Assembly: GCF_003597395.2 (NCBI RefSeq)
Contig: NC_133769.1
Span: forward strand, 177,890,678-177,954,677
From: Chelonoidis abingdonii
Taxonomy: Eukaryota > Chordata > Testudines > Testudinidae
Direction of reading: 5' to 3'
Length of the DNA: 64,000 nt
The translations under genes and the position numbers were made by a program. This document shows, in pieces, positions 56,621 to 64,000 of this stretch. How positions within the stretch are numbered: the first letter of the stretch is position 1; each line of letters starts with the position of its first letter. Under the pieces are notes generated by a model. That model was not told the origin of the DNA, did no database searches, and saw nothing but the letters and a program-made list of their open reading frames with translations.

Positions 56621-57074
56621 CTTCTGACCCGAGGAGGGGCTCATGACGGGGTCCCTGAAGAGGAATGGGCAAGGGGAAAGGGTAGGCAGGGAAGATAGGA
56701 AAGGGATGGAGTAGCTTAACTGAACTATTTGCAGGACCCAGTAGTCCCGTGTGATCTGTTGCTAGACATGGTGGAAAGCCTGGCAGCAGTGCCCAAATGG
56801 GCAAATAGGCAGCAGAGTCAAGGGGTGGTCGAGCAGACTCCCGACCAGCACTTAAAAATTGCTTCCCGATGGGTGGAAAGTACAGTAGTTGGTTTTGCCT
56901 GCACCTAGGAGGTCAGTTGCGGTTTCTCCCAGTGTCATACGGTCTGGACTGGGGTCGGTGATATTGTTGTGTGCAGGGCCTCTGATAAGGTTGATACCAC
57001 TGTCTCCTAGGGATGGATGGGTGTATGCCCAAGGTGCGCAAAGTGGCCTGGAGTCTTTCATAGTGTGAAGGACT

Positions 57075-58273
57075 TTATCGTTTGTGTTTTTTTGGAAAGG
57101 AGTTTATCTTTATCAAACAGAAGATCCTCCACTTTGGTCTGCAAATCTCTTTGGGGATACCAGATGCAGACAGCCAGGAAGACCGATGCATCACCACTGC
57201 AGTGGCAGTGGTGCGGGCTGCTCTCTCTGCCATGTCCATGGACGCTTGTAGTGCCGTCCTAGACACCAGTTGACCTTCGACAAGGACTGAAGTAAAAAGT
57301 CTGCTTTCCTGTCCTCTGGGATATGGAAGGCAAAATCAAAGAGCTTGTTGTAGTTGTCATAGTCATAGCTTGCGAGTAGGGCAGAATAATTTGCACTCCT
57401 AAACTGTAGAGTGGAAGAGGGATAAACCTTGCAGCCCAAGAGGTCAAGGTGTTTAAGGTCCTTGTCTTGAGGAGTGGGCTGGTAGTGTGGCTGCTTTGTT
57501 CTGTGCGTTGCTGCACCCACCACAAGAGAATTAGGTTGTGGGTGGGAAAATAAGAAATCAACGTCCTTTGCGGGCACGTAGTATTTACGTTCAGCTTTCT
57601 TGCATGTTGGTGGGATGGAGGCAGGGGTCTGCCATAGAGTATCAGCTGGTTCTAAGAGGGCTTCGTTTATGGATAGTGCAATTTTTGAGGGTTCAGAGGG
57701 TTGGAAGATTGAGGAGTCTATGTTGCATTTCCTGGACCTCCTCCAAAGGAATGTCCTGGCTGAGTACCACTCTTTTGAAAAGTTCCTGGAATTGCTTAAA
57801 CTCGTCCAATTTTGTGGAGTTGGAGGCGTAAGGGTGTACTCTCCAGCTGATGGCGAGGCAGGAGCCAGTAAATCTGGGAAGGGTTCATAGCCCAACTCTT
57901 CAAGAGGGGATTCAGGAGCTCTAGATGTTGATGGAGCTGAGGATATAGGCATAGAACGACCTTGCGGTCTGGTAGAAGGGGCGCAAGGAGGAGCCAGGCA
58001 TGAATACTGCTGAGGCCAGGACACCGGGTAGGAAAAGTTGGGTCCTGGCCACTGGGGGACGAAGTAGGGAAACTGAGGCTGGTTCTTATGATGCGCCGTG
58101 ACTTGGGATAGATATGGCTCCGGTGGAGGGGGAGACTCAGATGGGGAGAACTCTGCCTGCTGCTGTATGTTGTTCTCACTCTCCGTGAAAGCAGCCAGGT
58201 CAGGTGGCGAGAGCTGCTGTTCAAACAGTGAGTGCTCCGTGTTTAGGAGGGGAGAGTCAGGCTCAGGGGCCAC
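57075..58273 (-). pseudogene. DIRS gag-like ORF, one frameshift near the end
   Basis: A 360-codon open frame (58273-57191) starts with an acidic/proline-rich region and contains KAERKYYVPAKDVDFLFSHP, PNSLVVGAATHRTKQPH and LQFRSANYSALLASYDYDNY, which I recognise from DIRS gag-like proteins of vertebrates. Near 57270 the natural continuation (LQASMDMAERAARTTATAVV, then MHRSSWLSASGIPKE) moves to another frame, so the C-terminus is lost. The true N-terminus may lie further upstream (58.3-59.0 kb); at 58748-59008 a Cys-rich segment (CGSCKES, HSLCVKCLGE) may belong to the same protein. Confidence 0.75.
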
Positions 58274-58747
58274 AGAGATATCCTGCTGGTGCAGAAATGG
58301 TTTCTGCTCCCTAGGCTGGTGTGCTGCGGAGCATGGAGTGTGAGCAGCAGCCCGCAGTGATTTTTGCTTGGCTTTAGTAGGAGCCGCAGGACATTTGTAA
58401 GAGTCCCGCAGGGGGTCTGGATCTACTCCAGGGGGGGTGGCGAGCAGGCTCGGTGTTGATGTTCTTGTCGACAGAGGTGTAACATGCTGCTGGCACTGGG
58501 TCCATTGTCGGTGCTGGCAGGACCGGTGCCGAGGAAAGCTACCCGCTGCGGGAAGTCAGATCCCTGCTTTTGCGCCCCATGTGAGTTGCTGCTGAGGTGC
58601 TGGGGCATTCAGAGTTGCCTGCTCTCAGCACTGCCTGCACCAAGGGTAAAGACCTTGCGAGAGATCCTTTACCCTTCTGAGTGTCTCTGAGAGGAGACAT
58701 TAGAGCTTCCTGCCTTTAAGTGTTAGAGGGTGAAGCCGTGCTCCCGG

Positions 58748-59008
58748 TCAGTTCTGACTTGGCAGGGAAGCATGAGGGAGAGAGTTTACTGCCCTTCTCC
58801 ATAGGCGGCTGAAGAGCTGTCTCCATGAAAAGCATTTTAGCCGCAAGTCTCTGTCATGGCGAGCTCTAGTTTTTAAGTTAGTACAGTGGAGATACTTCGC
58901 AGGAATGTGCGTCTCACCGAGGCATTTGACGCAGAGCGAGTGCCCGTCAGATCGCAGCATAGACTCCTTGCAGGAGCCACATTTCTTAAAGTCTGGAGAC
59001 CCCAGCAT
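58748..59008 (-). pseudogene. Cys-rich N-terminal segment of DIRS gag-like protein
   Basis: An 86-codon frame starting MLGSPDFKKCGSCKESMLRS and HSLCVKCLGETH shows a CxxC...CxxC pattern resembling a small zinc-binding module. DIRS gag-like proteins of vertebrates begin in this way as far as I recall (a CxxC pair followed by 'D.H..C..CLG.'). It is separated from the main frame by stops or frame changes at 58.3-58.7 kb. Confidence 0.6.
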
Positions 59009-59184
59009 AACGAAAGTATGAGCAGCCAGGGAAGTTTCAACAAGAGACTAACTTGAGGATGCTAAAGGAAAGGCAAAACTGGGAAATGGCTAGCTAACTA
59101 TTTCTATTTTTCTCTACTTATTTCCTACAGTAACCAGGGAATAGATAAGCACTGCCTCGACTCCCATCTTCAGCTGAGGACAGT

Positions 59185-59365
59185 TGAGAAAAAACTGAGG
59201 GGGGTGCAGGATGTGCACGATCAGGCAGACCCTAACAACAACGTGAGACAGCAGCTGAGCAAGTGCATCCGACCTGGCACTGCTACCGAAGATCTCTGAT
59301 CAATGGCACCAGGACGTACCATCACCTGGAGTGGAGCACCCACAGGGACAGCACTAAGAAGAGCC
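59185..59365. repeat. DIRS inverted terminal repeat (5' side)
   Basis: It reads, inverted, as the repeat at 53502-53735: gtgagacagcagctgagcaa, gaagatctctgatcaa, cacctggagtggagcaccca. It ends next to ccgcaaaatcccg, where homology to copy A resumes. Confidence 0.85.
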
Positions 59366-59779
59366 GCAAAATCCCGTTGATGGGGTTTGAAAGACTGACT
59401 CCTACAGAGCCCTTGTCAGCATTGGGGTAATTTCTGTTAAGTTTATTAGCATACATGTAGGTTTTTATATATTTTCTCTGTAATGCTTTCACCTTAAGAA
59501 TAAATGAGCTTGCTTACAAAAAGCTGTGTCACAGCCTATAACTGTGGGCATTTAAGTTCTTTACAGCCTCTGAGGAGAAAAGCAAAGGAGATGTGCTGAG
59601 GCAGTCTGATTTGCTAGGGAATACACAGTGCAGGCAGGGAACTGTACACCATGAAAATACCCCAGTCAGCAAGAAGAAGTGCGATGCCTGTCTCTGCCCA
59701 AGAGAGGTGACAGTTAGGGAGCCAGAAAACCTCAGAGTGGATGTTCTTGGTGGACCAATGGGGGGGAATACAGGTGTAG

Positions 59780-60358
59780 TTACCTTGAACCGTGACAAAC
59801 GCTTTGCATTACAAATTATTCTGAATCCCTGAAGTAGTGATGAGCTTTTGGAAAACAAATACCCATCCTACGTCACAATTTGTTCCAATTACTCCCCACA
59901 ACTAAAGTTTGTCTTATTCCTGTGACCCAGAGAGCAAAGCAAACTCTTGACTTCTTCCAGCCTTAATTTATTTAATGAACTAAAGGATTTCGCTCCATGA
60001 TTTCATCAGGATCAATTCAATAGTAGTCTCCCTCATCAATTTTGCATGTCAAAAGTCACAAGCACACATTAGGAACTAGTTTGAACCCAAAGGGGGAAGT
60101 GGGTTCTTGGCTGCATGGAAGTCTTAGAGTAGCTCAGAGAGACACATAAAACCCCTTTTTGTCACCTGCAATAACACCCTGCTAAAGTGAGAGATTTAAT
60201 TATATTACTTCATAACGTTTCTGTAAACAGAGATTAGCTCAGTTTAGAATGGTTAGTTTTATTTAAATGAAAATGATTTGTAAACCTGTTAAATTCTTGA
60301 CACAGTTTCTTCTAATAACTATTTAGGAAGTTTTAACAGTTGGATGAGTTCTACTATC
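59780..60358. other. Copy B sequence absent from copy A
   Basis: Homology to A stops after aatacaggtgta (27786-27797 in A) and resumes at ctgtgctctcagag (about 27806 in A), while B has about 580 bp between. No terminal repeats or target duplication are visible and no ORF of note, so a deletion in A is as likely as an insertion in B. Confidence 0.6.
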
Positions 60359-60675
60359 CTGTGCTCTCAGAGCAGTAATACCCTTAACATACAGACAATC
60401 CACAAGTCTTCACTAGACCCCTTCAAAATCCCTGCATGTTTAGTTCCTGTTCTAAAAGGAGTGACTTCCATCATCTGAAATTTAAACAGCATGGAACCAA
60501 GCATCTATTTCACCAACACGAAGACAGACAAAATGTTAGCTTCCCTGCATGATGTCATCCAGCCCACACCCCACCTCATCCCTTCAGCAGCTTGTTGACT
60601 ATGACAGTCATGCAAGAGAGATAGGATTTGTTCACAGATTTTAGGGCATGGCAAAAATTAGGATTTGGGAATACT

Positions 60676-61823
60676 ATGTGACACAGGTTGGACCACAGAA
60701 ATCCCCTTGAGGACTGCCACCTGATCTGTTGAGACTACCTCTAAGCCCACTTTCCCTGCCAGCTTGGGACTTCAGTGCCCTGTCTGGTTTGAGCCAGATA
60801 CACTAGCCTGCTGCAAACCCAGCCCCAGCCCCTAAACGCTACAGGCTTAACTGAAAACAGCTTAAGAAGTCTTCCTGTCTCCAACACTCAGATGCCCAAC
60901 TCCCAATGGGGTCCAAACACCAAATAAATCCGTTTTACCCTGTATAAATCTTTTACAGGGTAAACTCAAATTGTTCATCCTCTATAACACTGATAGAGAG
61001 ATATCCACAGCTGTTTGCCCTCCGCAGGTATTAATACATACTCTGGGTTAATAAAATCACTTTCTACTTATTAATTAAATACAAAAAGTAGGATTTAAGT
61101 GGTTCCAAGTGATAACAGACAGAACAAAGTGAATTACCTTGCAAAATAAAACACACACAAGTCTAAGCCTAATCCAGTAAAAACTGAATACAGATAAAAT
61201 CTCACCCCCAGAGATGTCTCAATAAGCTTCTATCACAGACTGGACGCCTTCCTAGTCTTGGCACAATCCTTTCCCCGGTACAGCCCTTCTTCCAGCTCAG
61301 GTAGCAGCCAAGGAATTTTTCATGATTGCAGCCCCCTTTGTTCTGTTCCACCGCTTTATATAGCTGTGGCACAAGGTGGGAATCTTGTGTCTCTCTGGGC
61401 CCCCCCCCCCCCACTTCTAAATGGAGAAGCACCAGGTTTAAGACCAATTTCAGTACGAGGTGATATGATCACATGTCCTGTGAAACCCCCAACCCTTCAT
61501 TTCTCCCAGTCTGACTCACATGAAGGCCTGCAAGCAAACAGAGCCATCCACAGTCAGTTGTCCTGGTCGATGGGAGCCATCAAGATTCCAAACCCCCATT
61601 AATGGCCCACACTTTGCATAATTACAATAGGCCCTCAGAGTTCTATTACACATTTCTAGTTTCAAACACAAGTGATATATTTATACAAATAGGATGATCA
61701 CACTCAGTAGATTATAAGCTTTGTAATAATACTTTGCAAGAGACCTTTTGCATGAAGCATATTCCAGTTACATTATATTCACACTCATCAGCATATTTTT
61801 ATAAAATCCTACAGAGTGCAACA
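60676..61823. mobile_element. LTR-like element, private to copy B
   Basis: The block starts atgtgacacaggttgg and ends gcaacatcaca; copy A has gaatactgtggattgaat uninterrupted at about 28112. The style (TGTGAC..CACA ends, internal ttaataaaatcactttc, tttattaac-like words) recalls the solo LTR at 41308-42637. The flanks suggest a 3-4 bp duplication (act/act) but the exact edges are ambiguous. No protein domain; a C14 tract lies near 61390. Confidence 0.55.
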
Positions 61824-62009
61824 TCACACTGTGGATGGAGTAAAAAAAAAAAAACTGGTTAAGACTGGTATCCTCAGTGTTTAAAAATTAACTTTGATAA
61901 CAAATCCTGTGAGTGGCCCTTGGGGCTTTGGAGACTACAGATAAAAATCAAGTCTGTCCCAGGCCCAGAATGGCATCTAAAGAAAAGAAGAGTTAGTGAG
62001 GGGAAATAC

Positions 62010-62223
62010 CTCTCTGCACGACTCTAAGTCGGATTTCAACTGGCATGAAAACTATGTCAGGTGGGTTCTTGACATCACAGAAGTAAGTGCCGTTGTCCTG
62101 GAACTGCACGTTTGCTATGCTGACAGATGCATCTCTCTTGTTAAGGTCTCCAGTCCAACTGATTCTGTTCTTAAATGGTGCGTCCTTCCGAAGGTACACG
62201 TTCCCTTGAGAGTAATAGAGGAA
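62010..62223 (-). pseudogene. Duplicated MPZL1 exon 3, out of order
   Basis: This 214-nt segment is equal in length to MPZL1 exon 3 and open throughout: FLYYSQGNVYLRKDAPFKNR, ISWTGDLNKRDASVSI, DNGTYFCDVKNPPDIVFMPV and RLRVVQR. It differs at 12 of 71 residues from the exon at 28285-28498. AG acceptor (CTGCAG) and GT donor (GTATTT, weaker than GTACCT) are kept, as are the Ig cysteine and NGT site, but the conserved IVVxPG has become IVFMPV. It lies 30 kb upstream of exon 2 in gene orientation, without its own exon 2 or 4 in the window. I call it a non-functional exon copy; if exon 1 lay beyond 64 kb it would be a cryptic exon in intron 1. Confidence 0.8.
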
Positions 62224-62296
62224 CTGCAGCCAGGGAGGAGAGCATGCAAGAACATCCACATCAGAACACTGCAAAGCTTACACCCCTCCTTCACTT

Positions 62297-62574
62297 AGGC
62301 CTGGTCTACACTGGGGGGGGGGGCAAGGGGGGCAGGGAGGATGGACCTAAGATACGCAACTTCAGCTACGAGAATACAGTAGCTGAAGTCAACATATCTT
62401 GCATCCTCACAGCGCAGGGTCGATTGCCACGGCTCCCCTGTCGACTTTGCTTCCGCCTCTTGCTGAGCTGGAGTTCAGCAGTCGACAGGAGAGCAATTGG
62501 GGATCGATTTACTGTGTCTACACTACACGCGATAAATCGATACCCGACAGATCGATCGCAGGTAGTGCAGACGT
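62297..62574. mobile_element. MITE, private to copy B
   Basis: Ends AGGCCTGGTCTACACT and (complement) AGGGTACGTCTGCACT are inverted relatives, with TA-type flanks (ctTA .. TAaa). Copy A reads cttcactaagatagtatctc without it at about 28563. Same family, opposite orientation, as 35955-36258. A G12 tract lies just inside the left end. Confidence 0.75.
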
Positions 62575-62774
62575 ACCCTAAAATAATCTCTTCAGATCTG
62601 CTGGGCCCTTTCCAATACCAATAAGGAGGTAGGAATAGAAATCCCTCCAGAGGCCAGCTACTTCTTGCTTTGCAGATTGTAGCAAGCATGATGTCATTCC
62701 ACTAATCACACATTCAAGTAGCCACACTATGATTTAGCCTTCAAGCCCACCACAAAGTTGTTTTTAGGCCAAGG

Positions 62775-62945
62775 AGTCTCAGTCTGGGTGTTGCGATGCT
62801 ACAGAAGGGTTCACACATAGGTATCACAGGTTACAACCACTGTGTCCTTCTTGTATTGAAAGAAGAGAGGGATTCAACTTTCCAGGTAGATGGGAAATAA
62901 CCCTGGGGTTTCTTACTGGAAAAAGTTGTGAACCGCTGCCTAAGA
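62775..62945. repeat. Degenerate hAT-like repeat, copy B
   Basis: Counterpart of 28745-28940 (ggagtctcagtctgggtg at left, gttgtgaaccgctgcc at right). Confidence 0.35.
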
Positions 62946-63875
62946 CAATCCTTACCATAGTAATGCGTTCATACATCACCTAGCAAAGTGAAGCCACAAT
63001 GCTGATTGAGGCATCTAGATGCTGCTACAATGTAAGATGAGAATTAAATACTTGCATGTTCAGCTATTTAAAGGTTAACATTGTCTATGTGATGGAGGAA
63101 GGGGAAGGGAGCTAAGCCTGAAACGGTTTTGGCTGGTGTGTGGCAGTGAAGGGGTTTCCTTCCCTACATTTTTTAGAGTGTTAATTTAAGATGGCAGCTT
63201 TTGTTAGTGTAACATGAAATCCGACTATTCAAATATGGAAGACAGATAATTCAGAGATGTTAAATCATTTTAATATTGCTGTTTGAAGTACAAATATGTG
63301 CAAAGTAACCAACTTAATAATGATACTAAAATGTCTAAAAACCCAAGGTTTTTAAGTTAAGGTTGCCCAAGCATATCCAGAACCTGGAGATTGACAAAGC
63401 GTAATTCTCCGAAAGCCAGGAAATAAGTTAAGTAGCACACTGTACCTGCAATGCAACCTTAGTTCTGTGCCCAGCAGCTAAGAATGGCCACTGGGAATGG
63501 TTCACTATGGTTGGTGCCATTTGCAGCTGTGAAGGACTACATAAAGGTGTCATTACTTGTGCTGTACTCAAGATTTCAATCTGCATTTATCTGCCAGCAC
63601 TCCAGCTGCATTCACTGTGTTAGGTGTAGCTGAGCAGGTAGAAGACAGATGTCTTCTGAGATCGGCCATATCTCATTTCAGCATTCAGTTCTGTAGTTTG
63701 TGCCAGCAGAGGTGAATGGGGGTCTTACCATGGGGACTGTCAGAACTCTGGCAACATGCACGATTATAGTCCCCAAGCCCTGGTGAGAAGCAAGTAAAGG
63801 CACGATCTCTGAAAAAATCCTCACGCCAAAGGGTGGTAGCTAGTCTGCACGAAACCTTATGTAAAAATAAATGTG

Positions 63876-64000
63876 TAAAAGCAGCGAAGAGTCCTGTGGC
63901 ACCTTAGAGCGTAACAGATGTTTTGGAGCATGAGCTTTTGTGGGTGAATACCCACTTCGTCAGATGCATGCACATGCTCCAAAACGTCTGTTAGACTATA
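63876..64000. mobile_element. Penelope-like tails in inverted arrangement, cut by window end
   Basis: The sequence aaaagcagcgaagagtcctg, tggcaccttagagcg, ttggagcatgagcttt and cccacttcgtcagatgcatg is one arm; catgctccaaaacgtctgtt and agactata begin the inverted arm. The design is as at 13421-13638 but diverged; the hammerhead GAAA equivalent reads AAAA (complement of tttt). It starts 26 bp after the end of duplication copy B. Confidence 0.65.

Larger units (their letters stand above)
53502..59365 (-). mobile_element. DIRS-type tyrosine-recombinase retrotransposon
   Basis: On the minus strand the order is gag-like ORF (58273-57075), reverse transcriptase (about 56620-56030), RNase H (about 55750-55030), tyrosine recombinase (about 54300-53940), as in DIRS elements. 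Inverted terminal repeats lie at 59185-59365 and 53502-53735, and an internal complementary region joining the outer edges of both lies at 53766-53877. The insertion splits duplicated sequence; the uninterrupted site is in copy A near 27370 (aaacttaaccacaaatac). No target duplication is seen, as expected for this class. All ORFs are broken, so the element is dead. Length about 5.86 kb. Confidence 0.88.
49121..63850. repeat. Segmental duplication, copy B
   Basis: This is the collinear, same-orientation counterpart of 24149-29830. The homologous pieces are about 49121-50100, 51478-53501, 59366-59780, 60358-60676, 61824-62296 and 62575-63850. Gaps are filled by a GC-rich element (50102-51457), a DIRS element (53502-59365), sequence absent from A (59780-60358), an LTR-like element (60676-61823) and a MITE (62297-62574). 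The copy includes its own exon 3-like sequence. Confidence 0.9.

Overview
The window is vertebrate nuclear DNA: spliced coding exons with GT/AG borders, long AT-rich introns, one CpG island, and dense repeats. The repeat mixture (CR1 LINE tails, L2-like tails, a tRNA-type SINE, Penelope-like elements with hammerhead-type tails, DIRS, Harbinger and hAT elements, fold-back MITEs) looks most like a turtle. That assignment rests on my memory of repeat families, not on a search.

One host gene is recognisable: MPZL1 (myelin protein zero-like 1, also called PZR), on the minus strand. Exons 2 to 6 are at 31620-31780, 28285-28498, 14505-14634, 8205-8310 and 2581-2682, all in frame with consensus splice sites. 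They encode an Ig V-type ectodomain, a transmembrane segment and a cytoplasmic tail with two ITIM tyrosines. Exon 1 (signal peptide) was not identified. The CpG island at 47.7-48.5 kb is the best promoter candidate, but exon 1 could also lie beyond 64 kb.

Layout: 1-2580 is 3' UTR and downstream flank; 2.6-31.8 kb holds the MPZL1 exons and introns; 31.8-47.6 kb is probably intron 1, full of MITEs, a solo LTR and a Penelope remnant; 47.7-48.5 kb is the CpG island; 49.1-63.9 kb is a second copy of the segment at 24.1-29.8 kb.

The main result is this direct segmental duplication. The 5.7 kb segment around MPZL1 exon 3 reappears at 49.1-63.85 kb, expanded to 14.7 kb by later insertions: a 5.9 kb DIRS retrotransposon, a 1.36 kb GC-rich element, a 1.15 kb LTR-like element and a 0.28 kb MITE. 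It carries a second exon 3 (62010-62223) of the same length, with open frame and splice dinucleotides, but lying upstream of exon 2 and of the CpG island. The two copies serve as empty-site controls for each other.

Other notable structures are a 3.8 kb Harbinger transposon (DDE transposase relic plus Myb/SANT-like protein) inserted with a TAG target duplication into a hAT relic at 18.5-23.5 kb, and a Penelope-type inverted repeat with perfect 101-nt arms at 13.4 kb carrying hammerhead-ribozyme core motifs.
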